From: Procambarus clarkii
Taxonomy: Eukaryota; Arthropoda; Malacostraca; Decapoda; Cambaridae
DNA: 64,000 bases
Assembly (NCBI RefSeq): GCF_040958095.1
Contig: NC_091214.1
Coordinates: 11,115,722-11,179,721 of the forward strand
Direction: 5' to 3'
The stretch's first letter is position 1; the number at the start of each line of letters is the position of its first letter. Position numbers and translations under genes: made by a program. The notes below the pieces were generated by a model. That model was not told the DNA's origin. It ran no database searches and saw only the letters and a list, made by a program, of their open reading frames with translations. Positions 1 through 11,339 of this stretch are shown piece by piece.

Positions 1-854
1 CTCACAACACAGCCGCTGCTGACCTCTGGTGAGGTGGTGCTCAGACAACAGCGCCATCTATGGAGTGGATACGTCGGGCGTTTGTGTCTGAGCCTATAAG
101 TGAGGTGCTTTAGTGTGTCCCTGTTATTGATGACGTGTCTGCTTACAGAGTCGACCTGGGACTGCTGTAAGGGAAGTTGAGTGAGTCTGCCCAAGGCAGC
201 CGTCCCCATACCTTGTGCTTTGCTGCAGCAGCTGTGAGTCGCCTCCCGGATGAACACTGTGATGTTACCCTGCCTGTGAAGTGGCAGTGAAGGATTGTCG
301 TACCCGGGACCGACTGCTGGAGACGATTGACCACTGGGGTATTGTGGACAGGAGAGTGTTCTGTGGTATCACACGAGGCTCCTGACTAGGGCGCTACCCT
401 AGTATCGCTCGTGGAGTGGCCTGAACAGCGTTGCTGATCCGGAACCTGCCAGCAGCTTGCTGGACTTGTGGTTGACGGCCTCCACGGCGGTGCCAAAGTG
501 GAACTGTGTTTTGGCTGGCCTGTGTCAGGGGTAGACTCAGCTTAATCGAAGGATTCGTCAAGAGACCACGAGAGCACCGAGGACTTGGCACCAAGAGGAT
601 CCAGCGTCTTCAGGAGAAGACGACTATGTATATACTTCCCCTGTGTAGTGTTAATACCCCTCCCCCTGTGTAACTTTTATATATTACTTATTGGTGAAGG
701 TAATTATAATCTTAAGTTTTTGCCTTTCTTTCCCTTCCCCTTATATTTTACTTGCGTCACGGATCTCATCCCTTGAAAGCCACTACTGGCTTGGGGCCGG
801 ATACCCTTCCTCTAATAACATCAGAGTACGAACCCAGTTGCGACCCGAGAGGGC
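1..854 (+). other. Unassigned DNA, possibly the end of an LTR retrotransposon
   Basis: No convincing coding region is present. The stretch ends in CATAACA followed directly by GGTGGCAG, a junction style that resembles the end of an arthropod LTR and its primer-binding leader. A TATA-like tract lies near 625-635, and a pyrimidine/AT-rich stretch runs from about 650 to 750. No second LTR copy is visible in the window, so the assignment is inference only. The downstream minisatellite starts exactly at this junction. Confidence 0.25.
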
Positions 855-3800
855 CATAACAGGTGGCAGTAGAGGAGGGTGGTGGTATTGGAGGGTGGCA
901 CTAGTGGAGGATGGTGGTATTGGAGGGTGGCACTAGTGGAGGGTGGTGGTAGTGGAGGGTGGTGGTAGTGGAGGGTGGCGGTAGTGGAGGGTGCCATTAG
1001 TGCAGGGTGGCAGTAGTAGAGGATGGCAGTAATAGAGGGTAGTGGTAATGGAGGGTGGCAGTAGAGGAGGGTGGTGGTATTGGAGGGTGGCAGTAGTGGA
1101 AGGTGGTGGCAGTATTGGAGGGTGGCAGTAGTGGAGGGTGACGTTAGTGCACCGTGGCAGTAGCGGAGGGTGGCAGTAGTGGAGGGTGGATGTATTAGAG
1201 GGTGGCGGTAGTGGAGGGTGGCAGTAGTGGAGGGTGGCGGTAGTGGAGGGTGGCCTGTAGTGGGGGTTGGCGGTAGTGTAGGGTGGCAGTAGTGGAGGGT
1301 GGCAATAGTGGAGGGTGGCAGTAGTAGAGGGTGGCAGTTTTGGAGAGTGTCAGTAGTGGTGGGTGGCAGTAGCATAGTATGTGAGTAGTGGAGGGTAGCA
1401 GTAGTGGATGGTGGTCGTAGTGGAGGGTGGCGGTAGTTCAGGGTGGGAGTAGTAGAGGGTGGAAGTAGTGGAGGGTGGCAGTAGTGGATGGTGGCAGTAG
1501 TGGAGGGTGGTGGTAGTGGAGTGTGGCATTAGGGGAGGGTGGCGGTATTGGAGGGTGGCGGTAGTCGAGGATGGCGGTTGTGGAGGGTGGCAGTAGTGGA
1601 TGGTGGCAGTAGTGGAGGGTGGTGGTAGTGGAGTGTGGCATTAGTGGAGGGTGGCGGTATTGGAGGGTGGCGGTAGTCGAGGATGGCGGTAGTGGAGGGA
1701 GGCAGTAGTGTAGGGTGGCAGTAGTGGAGGGTGGCGGTAGTGCCGAGTGGCATTAGTGGAGGGTGGCGGTAGTGCCGAGTGGCATTAGTGTAGGGTGGCA
1801 GTAGTGGAGGGTAGCAGTAGTGGAGGGTGGCAGTATTGGAGAGTGGCAGTAGTGGATGGTAGTCGAAGTGGAGGGTGGCAGTAGTGGAGGTTGGCAGTAT
1901 TGGAGAGTGGCAGTAGTGGAGGGTGGCAGTAGTGGAGGGTGGCAGTCATGGAGGGTGGCAGTAGTGGAGGGTGGCAGTAGTGGAGGGTGGAGGTTGTGGA
2001 GGGTGGAGATTGTGGAGGGTGGCAAAAGTGCAGGGTGGCAGTAGTGGAGGGTGGTAGTAGTGGAGGGTGGCAGTAGTGGTGGGTGGCAGTAGTGGAGGGT
2101 GGCAGTAGTGGAGGTTGGCAGTAGTGGAGAGTGGCAGAAGTGGAGGGTGGCAGTAGTGGAAGGTAGCAGTAGTGGATGGTAGTCGAAGTGGAGGGTGGCA
2201 GTAGTGGAGGTTGGCAGTATTGGAGAGTGGCAGTAGTGGAGGGTGGCAGTAGTGGAGGGTGGCAGTAGTCCTGAATGGCCGTAGTGGGAGGTTGAGGTAG
2301 TGAAGGGTGGCAGTAGTATAGTGTGTCGGTAGAGGATGGTGGTCGAAGTAGTGGAGGGTGGCAGTAGTGGAGGGTAGCAGTAGTGGATAGTGGTCGTAGT
2401 GCAGGGTGGCAGTAGTAGAGGGTAGCAGTAGTGGAGGGTGGTGGTAGTAGAGTGGGGCATTAGTGGAGGGTGGCGGAAGTAGAGGATGGCGGTAGTGCAG
2501 GGTGGCGGTAGTGCAGAGTGGCAGTAGTAGAGGGTGGCAGTAGTGGAGGGTGGCAGAAGTCGAGGATGGCGGTAGTGGAGGGTGGCAGTAGTGGAGGGTA
2601 GCAGTATTGGATGGTGGTCGTAGAGGAGGGTGGCAGTAGTGCAGGGTGGTGGTAGTGGAGGTGGCAGTAGTAGAGGGTGGCAGTAGTGGAGGGTGGTGGT
2701 AGTGGAGTGTAGCATTAGTGGAGGGTGGCTGCAGTGGAGGGTGGCGGTAGTCGAGGATGGCGGTAGTGGAGGGTGGCAGTAGTGGAGGGTGGTAGTAGTA
2801 GAGGGTGGTGGTAGTGGAGGGTGGCGGTAGTGGAGGGTGGCAGTAGTGGAGTGTGGCAGTAGTGGAGGTTGGAGGTAGTGGAGGGTGGCGGTAGTGCAGG
2901 GTGGCAGTAGTGGAGGATGGCAGTAGTGGAGGGTGGCAGTAGAAGAGAATGGCAGTAATAAAGGGTAGTGGTAGTGGAGGGTGTCAATAGTAGAGGGTGG
3001 TGGTATTGGAGGGTGGCACTTGTGAAGGTTGGTGGTAGTGGAGGGTGGCGGTAGTGGAGGGTGGCGGTAGTGGAGAATGGCGGAAGTGGAGGGTGGCAAT
3101 TGTGGAGCTTGGTGGTAGTGGAGGGTGGCAGTAGTGGAGGGAGGCAGTAGTGGAGGGTGCTGGTAGTGGAGGGTGCTGGTAGTGGAGGGTGCTGGTAGTG
3201 GATGGTGCTGGTAGTGGAGGGTGGCAGTAGTGCAGGGTGGTAGTAGTGGAGGATGGCAGTAATAGAGGGTAGTGGTAATGGAGGGTGGCAGTAGAGGAGG
3301 GTGGTGGTATTGGAGGGTGGTGGTATTGGAGGGTTGCAGTAGTGGAGGGTGGCAGTATTGGTGAGTGGCAGTAGTGGAGGGTGGCAGTAGTGGAGGGTAG
3401 CAGTAGTATAGTATGTGAGTAGTGGAGGGTGGTCGTAGTGGAGGGTGGCGGTAGTGCAGGGTGGCGGTAGTGCAGGGTGGCAGTAGTAGAGGGTGGAACA
3501 GTGGAGGGTGGTGGTAGTAGCGTGGGGCAATAGTGGAGGGTGGCGGAAGTCGAGGAAGGCGGTAGTGGAGGGTGGCGATAGTGGAGGGTGGCGGTAGTTG
3601 AGGATGGCGGTAGTTGAGGGTGGTGGTAGTGGAGGGTGGCATTAGTGGAGGGTGGCAGTAGTGGAGCGTGGTGGTAGTGGAGTGTAGCATTAGTGGAGGG
3701 TGGCAGCAGTGGAGGGTGGCGGCAGTCGAGGATGGCGGTAGTGGAGGATGGCGGTAGTGGAGGGTAGCAGTAGTGGATGGTGGTCGTAGTGGAGGGTGGC

Positions 3801-4243
3801 GGTAGTGGAGGGTGGTGGTAGTGCAGGGTGGCAGTTTTGGAGGGTGGCTGTAGTAGAGGGTGGTAGAAGTGGAGGGTGGTGGTAGTGGAGGGTGGTGGTA
3901 GTGGAGGGTGGTGGAAGTGGAGGGTGGTGGTGGTGGTAGTGGAAGATGGCGGTAGTGGAGGGTGCCGGTAGTGGAGGGTGGCGGTCATGGAGGGTGGCAG
4001 TAGTGGAGGGTGGCAGTATTGGAGAGTGGCAGTAGTGGAGGGTGGCAGTAGTATAGTGTGTCAGTAGTATATGGTGTTCGAAGTAGTGGAGGAGGGTAGT
4101 AGTGGAGGGTGGCAGTAGAAAAGAATGGCAGTAATAAAGGGTAGTGGTAGTGGAGGGTGTCAATAGTAGAGGGTGGTGGTATTGGAGGGTGGCACTTGTG
4201 GAGCTTGGCGGTGGTGGAGGATGCCGTTATTGGAGGGTGGCAG
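855..4243 (+). repeat. 16-bp G-rich minisatellite, block 1
   Basis: About 210 diverged copies of a 16-bp unit, approximately TGGAGGGTGGCAGTAG. Common variants are GGTGGT, GGCGGT and GGTGGAAG. Longer internal duplications are visible, for example the segment near 2936-3020 recurs near 4105-4200. On the minus strand the consensus unit has no stop codon in any frame, and 16 is not a multiple of three. An array therefore reads as an endless 48-bp/16-residue Pro-Thr-His-Leu repeat, giving open frames up to 645 codons. These are sequence artefacts, not genes. The block stops at a TA dinucleotide followed by CCCAGCAAACA. Confidence 0.97.
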
Positions 4244-4245
4244 TA

Positions 4246-4256
4246 CCCAGCAAACA
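4246..4256 (+). repeat. Left terminal inverted repeat CCCAGCAAACA
   Basis: Perfect inverse match of 22032-22042, immediately preceded by TA. It is followed by ACAACGTT-type sequence about 20 bases further in. Confidence 0.6.
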
Positions 4257-5514
4257 CAAATCATCTACACAACGTTCGCCTATCTCTTCCCATAGGTGTG
4301 GGAATGATTTGCATTGAGAATGGTGCAGGAGAGCCTTTGAGAAACTTTTACTCAAAAAATCCAAACACAAAGGTTTAATTATAAATTGTTTTTCTACAAT
4401 TATTTCCTTCCAAATGTAAAACAAATAGTTTTTACATGTTTAAATATAAAATTTATGGTGTTTTTTTGTAAAATTCATTAATAAATTGTGAATTATATAT
4501 ATTAGCTGAGTGAAACCTTTAAAATCCATTTAGTTATAATATGAACAGAAAAAAGTAGTTTTCCAAATTTTATAAAAATCGCTCTTTTTAACACAATTTG
4601 ACTCCTTATGCATTCCACTAAACACTATATCATGTTTAAATATATAATTTATGTATTATTCCCTAAAATAATTTATATAAATTATATAAGTTGCTGGAAA
4701 GTGGTGTGAAAGAATCTGAAAACTTTTTGTTGTGTTATAATTGGAATGTTCTTATTAACTATGTCTCAAGTTCACAGTTTATCAAACAAGAATATTAACA
4801 TTCGTCAACTCTTAAAATCTTATATGTTATCTTGCTGGTGCAAAATGGGTGAATCTTTAGGAACAGCTAGTATCTATATATCACAAATGGTGTTTTCCCT
4901 AACTCAAACAATGTAGGGTTTATTATTCTACACATATTTCTAATGACTCTTAGATGTTTACATTCTCTGAAGTATAATTGTGAAGGCTGTGTCCATCACT
5001 CTCAACACAGATTCTTAAACTCCTCTCTGCAGGTTCAACTATATAATTAGTTTCCATTTTGAATCTCCATGGACATTTGTATCCAAAATGAAACCAATGT
5101 GGTTTCCTTCAGCGCCTTCAGCCAGCACATTTGCTCATTCATTTCCACAGATTCCAACATGGTAGGGGATTTACAGAAATTTGTATATTCATATTGTTAT
5201 ATATTAAAAATATGAATGCAGTTCAATATGATAAGACAAATACATGAGTTTATGATAAATTCGTTTTCTGTGATATACCATTGATATGCTCTTTTTTTCT
5301 TTAAACGGCAGACTAAACTAAAGTGCTCACATCAACAGATTTGATGTATAAATGGTCAACGCTCAACAGAGTTAGTATAAATGTATTAGTATAAATCTTA
5401 CTTGTCTCATTGTTAATTCACATTCAATGTCAACTTGTGGTTTTGATGTGGCACGTTTGGCCAAGTCACCCCACCCCATTATGCACCCCATACCCATCTT
5501 GTGGGCGGTTGTGG
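4257..5514. other. AT-rich DNA without recognisable genes
   Basis: Strongly AT-rich sequence with many short stop-filled frames. I see no protein similarity, RNA gene or tandem array. It probably includes the subterminal part of the TIR-bounded insertion. Confidence 0.6.
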
Positions 5515-5774
5515 AAAGGGTTACAGAGGCACATAATGGGCTCAGGGACTGAACCCCACAATTCATTTAGCTAAGCAAGTTACAATCTTGATGAGCTAGT
5601 TACAAAATTCAATATAAGTCATCACATCAACAATGGGGTCGAGATCGACCTCAAGTACAGGTTCTAAATTAAGCAACTGACATGTGGAGAGCTAGTATCA
5701 AAATTTATATGTTTGTCCTGCACACCGCCCCCCATCCAGTGGGCAGCGGTGGATAGGTTACAATCACTTAGTTG
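5515..5774 (-). repeat. LINE 3' untranslated region, copy 1
   Basis: It lies directly downstream, on the minus strand, of the LINE coding remnant ending at 5775. Its distal part (about 5515-5645) is repeated in the same orientation near 7120-7265, sharing the block around GGGACTGAACCCCAC and the following TTAGCTAAGC. The position after a stop codon and the recurrence make a LINE 3' UTR the simplest reading. Confidence 0.6.
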
Positions 5775-6113
5775 TTATTTACAGTTAGCAAACTGAGGAT
5801 ATTTGGCTAAAATTTCTGGTAGCAGATCATTTTGAATGAAATATTGACACATCGCTGGAACATTGGTTATAGAATTGTCTCTAAATTCATGTATCTTTTC
5901 GCACTCCATCACATAGTGACGGAGGGTGTGCGAATAATTTTGTTGACACAGTTTACATTTGGTCAGGTCTACATCAGCAGATAATGAGAATTCCCAGAGA
6001 TACTTGTAACCGAGTCTAAGCCGAGCAGTAGTAACATCTAGAAGTCTGCTGATTTTATTGGATGATCCATAGATGTGTGGCTCCTCTTGTATGATAGTAT
6101 GATGATAGATGGA
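5775..6113 (-). pseudogene. LINE reverse-transcriptase ORF2, C-terminal fragment
   Basis: An open minus-strand frame of about 112 codons ends in TAA at 5775-5777. It lacks an ATG start. It encodes the C-terminal end of a non-LTR retrotransposon polyprotein: a basic stretch with TTARLRLGYKYLW, then a zinc-knuckle-like CKLCQQNYSHTLRHYVMEC (Cys-X2-Cys, then His and Cys), then a hydrophobic tail. This arrangement is typical of the end of arthropod LINE ORF2 proteins. No reverse-transcriptase core precedes it, so it is a 5'-truncated copy, the usual product of incomplete target-primed reverse transcription. Confidence 0.75.
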
Positions 6114-7119
6114 ATTACTAGTTCCAGTTTCCAGTTTAATTCCAGTTTCTAGGCAGGCGATGAGTACTCACAATAACCTTAAGCGTCAAAACAAAAATGT
6201 GTATACTCTTTTTACTCTCCTGACCTTAGTTCTCGAGCTATGTATTTCATTTTGATACCAACGTGTGCAATAACATTCTCTAGAAGAACATCAGTAAAAA
6301 CGGTCACCAAAAGTTGTATGAATACCAGCACCCAATAAATACCTACGTAGATGACTCGCCGTGAGTGTCCAAGAGCAACAAAATGTTTTTACTCTTGGGA
6401 TTGTTATCACTTCCACACTTGTCCTACAGCGTTAATTTTGGTATCAATGTACTCGCAATGAAGTTCCCAACACGGTGATATGAATATAAACGTAGAATAA
6501 TGGTCGCTGCCCACCCGCAAGAGTGTGGGAAGTGGCGGAACTGTTACCCAGTATTGGTGACACGACGACACATGGGCGATACAGCGCTTTGAAAGTTTAT
6601 AATTATTTCACTGTCCTGACATTATTATTGTATGTACGTCATTCATTTTTGTGCCAATGTTTTCGCAATAGAATGTTCTATGAGCCCGTAGGTAAAAAAG
6701 AGCAACAAAGCGTAAGATAGAATAGCACCATATATAAAACAACGCTGGTACATATCAGTGAGCGTCAAACACACACGAAATGTGTGTGTTTGATGGTGGT
6801 CAAACGATGTTTGATGTGTTTGATCAGGTGATGTCCTGATCCGCCTAATTAAAGTATGAATTATGTTGAGAAAAAATAAGAAAAAAGGGAAAAAACAGGG
6901 GTGGGAGAAACATGACAGAAAAAGAGTAAAAATACAATTTGGTCAACAAAACAGCATTGTTTAAAATAAAAGATATGGATTGACATTTTGGTGGTTAGGT
7001 AGGTTACATTGAGTTAATTAGGTAGTACTTAGTGTTTATCTGTTATAGATAGGAGCTGCCTGGTATGGGCCAATAGGCCTTCTGCAGTTACCTTTGTTTT
7101 TATGTTTTTGCCCTGTAAC
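6114..7119. other. Non-coding DNA with a 12-bp perfect hairpin
   Basis: No gene is recognised. A perfect inverted repeat, TCAAACACACAC at 6765-6776 and GTGTGTGTTTGA at 6782-6793, encloses a five-base loop. Related phrases around TTTTGATACC/GGTATCAATG and CAATAGAATGTTC recur between about 6230 and 6690, suggesting an old decayed repeat. Confidence 0.5.
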
Positions 7120-7265
7120 CTAAATGGTTAGAGAGGCACATATATGGGCTTAGGGACTGAACCCCACACTACATTTAGCTAAGCTGGTTACAATCTTGAT
7201 GATATAGTTACAAAATTCTGTATAAGTCGTTACATTATCAATGGGTTCGAGATCAACCACAATTT
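7120..7265 (-). repeat. LINE 3' UTR repeat, copy 2
   Basis: Closely similar to 5515-5645 in the same orientation, including GGGACTGAACCCCAC and the TTAGCTAAGC block. No coding part of the same LINE is attached here. Confidence 0.65.
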
Positions 7266-7266
7266 C

Positions 7267-7428
7267 CTGAATGGATATAACAAAGGGGATATTAATAGGG
7301 TATTAAAATTGTCAACACACGATAGAACACGAAACAATGGGTATAAATTGGATAAGTTTAGATTTAGGAAAGACTTGGGTAAATACTGGGTCAGTAACAG
7401 GGTTGTTGATTTGTGGAATTTTTCTTAA
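7267..7428 (+). pseudogene. LINE ORF2 C-terminal fragment, plus strand
   Basis: An open frame of 53 codons plus TAA, without a start, carries features of the C-terminal end of LINE ORF2 proteins. It has an RTRNNGYKLDKFRFRKDLG stretch followed by a variant of the common 'RVVDLWN' ending. It abuts, tail to tail, a minus-strand LINE remnant at 7425-7742. It is too short to assign to a clade. Confidence 0.6.
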
Positions 7429-7742
7429 CTTATAAATTTATCTTTATTTATCTTAAACTGGTTGGGAGAGGTACAGTTTTTAACATAATTGGGAAGGTCA
7501 TTCCACATTCGAGGTCCCTTGATTTGTAAAGCATTTCTAGTTTGACTAAGTCGTACTCTTGGAATATCAAATAGGTATTTGTTTCTGGTGTGGTGCTCAT
7601 GGGATCTGTTACAACCTTCTAGGAAGCTTTTAAGGTCAGGATTGACATTACAGTGCAGCGTTTTATATATATAAAATACACATGAGAGTATGTGCAGGGA
7701 CTTAATATCTAACATATTCAGAGATTTGAGTAAGGGGTCCAT
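7425..7742 (-). pseudogene. LINE ORF2 C-terminal fragment, minus strand
   Basis: A 105-codon open frame resembles the region after the reverse-transcriptase thumb of LINE ORF2. A helical segment with HILSCVFYIYKTLH is followed by RLSQTRNALQIKGPRMWNDLP, the widespread 'G..lWN.LP' motif, and a short lysine-rich end. There is no catalytic core. It is a 5'-truncated remnant converging on the plus-strand remnant at 7267-7428. Confidence 0.7.
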
Positions 7743-8423
7743 ATATACTGCCCGGTTGCCTGAAATGCTATATGCCTACTATAGTGGCTTTAGGTATTGT
7801 ATGCACTAGCTCTATCTATAAATCCAACATTATGTTTGTAAATCAACTATGTATGTACTTTCCTGAATAAAATTGACTTTACTGTACACTTATATTCTCT
7901 GTGGATTTGTTAATCCCTATCGTTTGGGAGAAAAAAAATGACTAATACGTTCGGCGAATGACTTTGACTTCAACTTCACTTTGACTTCGTTCATGTCATC
8001 GTATTTTCCGTAATATATAAAGGTTATGACAATGCAATTATATTATTGTGTGCAAATAAGTTGGAAATTTCATGTACCCTAAAAATAGTAAAATAAAGAA
8101 TAAGAATAATTAAATAATTGTTGTAGTAAATTGTCACACGTTCATCATACGCAAACGAACACACAGTTTGGAGCGTCAGTAGACCAAGGTCCGCGCCATT
8201 TTAAAACACGGCTTCGAATGTAAGTAATGTTTTTCTCGTACTAACACTGTGTTATGCAATAGATTAGGTCTTGAATTCACAAATTTAGTTGTTACATCTG
8301 ACAGAGTATGTTAGACGGTGTAATGCTGGTCCATGTTGACGTATTTGTGGGCTTGGTTGGTTTAAATGTGATGGCACACAATATGGGCACCCCACAACAT
8401 GCTGTTGAAGTTGGAATGCATGG
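7743..8423. other. AT-rich DNA, no gene recognised
   Basis: Nothing with convincing protein similarity or tandem structure. A GT-donor-like site follows 8218, but no matching exon was found. Confidence 0.5.
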
Positions 8424-8535
8424 CATAGGCTCCTCACACAATGTTCTTTATGTGGTCCTCAGGTGATAGTTTTCTATTTAGAACCACCCCTAGATCTCTT
8501 TCTTTATCAGAATTCCTTAAAGATTTCTCACATGG
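8424..8535 (-). pseudogene. Antisense LINE reverse-transcriptase fragment
   Basis: The reverse complement resembles 58790-58890, the LINE segment coding for a conserved 'DKERDLGV...LS.EDHIKN' type motif downstream of the catalytic FADD box. A second antisense fragment of the same segment lies at about 11340-11440. Frames are broken. Confidence 0.55.
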
Positions 8536-8691
8536 TTTTCCTAATGATAGATTGTGGGCTGTAAGGGACATGTGGGATGTGTGGATTAGTTGATAGAAGT
8601 TCCAGTCTACCTGTAGACAGGGATCTCACATCAGCTTGTATATTATACAAGGATAAGATTTGATAAATTCAGTTATTTGACTGAACACTGT

Positions 8692-8828
8692 CTCTGTTTA
8701 AATCAGAGATTTAAACATACATAGTCTAACCTAGCTCCATAACTAACTGCCATTAGCCGGCTCTGTTTAAATCAGAGATTTAAACATACATAGTCTAACC
8801 TAGCTCCATAACTAACAGCCATTAGCCA
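8692..8828. repeat. 68-bp tandem duplication
   Basis: Two near-identical copies, about 8692-8759 and 8761-8828, each begin CTCTGTTTAAATCAGAG. The motif TTTAAATCAGAGATTTAAA within each is partly palindromic. The copies lie immediately upstream of the 43-bp minisatellite. Confidence 0.85.
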
Positions 8829-8851
8829 TCCATGCACAGCCATCAGCCAGG

Positions 8852-10016
8852 CCATAGACCGGCTATTTTGCTTTTTTCCCAAGCCGGTCTATGGCCCGTG
8901 TTTTTTTTCGATGCCTCAGTGGCCCATGCACAGGTCCGTTCAAGGGGATTAAATAGCCGGTCTATGGCCCCTGGGTTTTACAAACTTTTTTTTCCCAAGC
9001 CGGTCTATGGCCCCTGGGTTTTACAAACTTTTTTTTCCCAAGCCGGTCTATGGCCCGTGTTTTTTTTCGATGCCTCAGTGGTCCATGCACATGTCCGTTC
9101 AAGGGGATTAAATAGCCGGTCTATGGCCCCTGGGTTTTACGAACCTTTTTTTCCCAAGCCGGTCTATGGCCCGTGTTTTTTTTCGATGCCTCAGTGGTCC
9201 ATGCACAGGTCCGTTCAAGGGCATTAAATAGCCGTTCTATGGCCCCAGGGTTTTCTCAAATTTTCTTTCATAGCCGGTCTATGGCCCCTGGGTTTTACGA
9301 ACTTTTTTTTCCTAAGCCGGTCTATGGCCCCTGGGTTTTACGAACTTTTTTTTCCCAAGCCGGTCTATGGCCCCTGGGTTTTACAAACTTTTTTTTTCCA
9401 AGCCGGTCTATGGCCCCTGGGTTTTACGAACTTTTTTTTCCCAAGCCGGTCTATGGCCCCTGGGTTTTACGAACTTTTTTTTCCCAAGCCGGTCTATGGC
9501 CCGTGTTTTTTTTCGATGCCTCAGTGGTCCATGCACATGTCCGTTCAAGGGGATTAAATAGCCGGTCTATGGCCCCTGGGTTTTACGAACTTTTTTTTCC
9601 CAAGCCGGTCTATGGCCCGTGTTTTTTTTCGATGCCTCAGTGGTCCATGCACAGGTCCGTTCAAGGGGATTAAATAGCCGTTCTATCCCCCAGGGTTTTC
9701 TCAAATTTTCTTTCATAGCCGGTCTATGGCCCCTGGGTTTTACGAACTTTTTTTTCCCAAGCCGGTCTATGGCCCCTGGGTTTTACGAACTTTTTTTTCC
9801 CAAGCCGGTCTATGGCCCCTGGGTTTTACGAACTTTTTTTTCCCAAGCCGGTCTATGGCCCGTGTTTTTTTCGATGCCTCAGTGGTCCATGCACATGTCC
9901 GTTCAAGGGGATTAAATAGCCGTTCTATGGCCCCAGGGTTTTCTCAAATTTTCTTTCATAGCCGGTCTATGGCCCCTGGGTTTTACGAACTTTTTTTTCC
10001 CAAGCCGGTCTATGGC
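8852..10016 (+). repeat. 43-bp minisatellite with three unit types
   Basis: Tandem units all start AGCCGGTCTATGGCCC or close to it. Type A is 43 bp with a run of eight or nine T. Type B is about 73 bp and inserts a GATGCCTCAGTGGTCCATGC segment. Type C is about 42 bp, starts AGCCGTTCTATGG and has TCTCAAATTTTC. The A/B/C order repeats, giving a higher-order structure. The array is preceded by one inverted half-unit: CCATAGACCGGCT at 8852-8864 pairs with AGCCGGTCTATGG at 8882-8894. Open plus-strand frames of up to 166 codons here are repeat artefacts. Confidence 0.95.
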
Positions 10017-10344
10017 GTGTATGTTAAATAAACCAAATTTTTCACTTTTGACAATTGAGCACCTGCTACATCCAGATTCTAGGGAGGAAAGGAATATAAT
10101 ATAATATCTAATATATCAATCTGTGTGAAATAGATTAAATCCATTTATTTGATATTCAGCTAATAGTTTTGTATTTTCTACATTTATCCATGTTTTGGTA
10201 AGTGCAATAATATGTATTGTTTCATTGCAGATTAGAGATTCTAGATAGTTCTAGATTTCCAAAGTACTGAAACGCGCGCCATACAGGCTTGGTGGATCTA
10301 GGTGCAAGGTAAAATTATTTACATTCACTTGTTTTTTTATTTAT
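10017..10344. other. AT-rich spacer, no gene recognised
   Basis: No similarity to proteins or to other repeats in the window was noticed. Confidence 0.5.
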
Positions 10345-10345
10345 A

Positions 10346-10425
<80 letters not shown>
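10345..10425. repeat. (AT)n microsatellite
   Basis: An uninterrupted run of AT dinucleotides of about 75 bp. Confidence 0.95.
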
Positions 10426-10429
<4 letters not shown>

Positions 10430-10892
10430 GTGTGTATATGTATTTGTATGTATATAAATTTGTGTGTAAATCACGGAAATTAACTTGAGGAAACTGGCAA
10501 CCAAAAACCAGTAGGCAGTCTACTGTATTTTATGAAACCCTTATTAGAATAATAGATCTTGTAATAATTTTGCAAAAATAGTGGCATTTACTATTTTTAA
10601 AAGATTATTAAAAAATTTACCGATATGGTGCATTCGGAAGACAAACCAAATTGTTTCACTATACATACATACGTTGGTACATATATCTAATTGATTTTTT
10701 CTAACAGTTAAACAGAAAATAGTTTAATGATATTTATTTATTACATTAGAAAGTTATAAAATGTAATGTTGAGATTGAAAGACATACATTATACTCTATT
10801 GCCTTAAAGTTTATGCATTATTGTAACAGGTACAAATGCTGTCCTAGTTGGGAGGTGCATATTGTAATGACACAGTGAGATATATTTACATA

Positions 10893-10952
10893 TCAAGTAT
10901 TGCTGATATGTTGAAGCATGTACTGAACAAGATTGGTGGAAACAGATACAAG
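10893..10952 (+). pseudogene. Partial copy of the exon at 19868-19974
   Basis: Codes for S-S-I-A-D-M-L-K-H-V-L-N-K-I-G-G-N-R-Y-K and ends at a GT splice donor (AAG|GTTAAG). The same coding phrase, donor position and about 60 bp of following intron (AGTCTAATTCAAT, GAGAACATTTATG) recur at 19912-20045. This is therefore a duplicated 3' half of an exon plus intron start. The upstream half and the acceptor seen at 19867 are absent, so this copy is broken. Confidence 0.55.
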
Positions 10953-11024
10953 GTTAAGATTGCTGTAGTCTAGTCTAATTCAATCATTTTTAGTAAGCTT
11001 TGAGAACATTTATGGTTGAAGTTG

Positions 11025-11110
11025 CCGGTGCCAGTGGACCACTTTGTGCTTTAGGCCTGGTGGAGCTTGGTCCACCAGGCTGTTGTTTGGAGTGGCCCGC
11101 AGATCCACAT
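11025..11110 (-). repeat. LINE 3'-tail fragment, antisense
   Basis: The reverse complement contains CAACAGCCTGGTGGACCAA, shared with the LINE tail at 57440-57460, and is similar in style to the tail at 59390-59520. No coding sequence is attached. Confidence 0.6.
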
Positions 11111-11339
11111 ACAGTCTGCATATGATATACAGTCTGTTGACCAATTGAACTACAGTAGTTAGTTTTTATCATCCGAATGCACCAATATGTGTTCATTCTT
11201 CCCAGATGAAGGAACTAGGTAATATTCATCATCTGAAGCTTTAACACACTCATGATACATGAGAGGTTTAAAAAACTTTTAAAACTTTTAAAACTTTTTG
11301 ACCTATGTATTTAAAAGCAATTCTAAAGTTAAAAAGTGT

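Noticed and set aside
1753..3690. 645-codon minus-strand open frame rich in Pro/Thr/His/Leu (and dozens of similar frames at 821-4257, 22025-25211, 39833-52460)
   Set aside because: Pure translation of the 16-bp minisatellite. The unit has no stop in any minus frame, overlapping frames give the same repeat peptide, and there is no start context, splice structure or non-repetitive domain.
8832..10031. Plus-strand frames with repeated GFYELFFPKPVYGP-type peptides
   Set aside because: Translation of the 43-bp minisatellite in several frames at once; no independent evidence of a gene.
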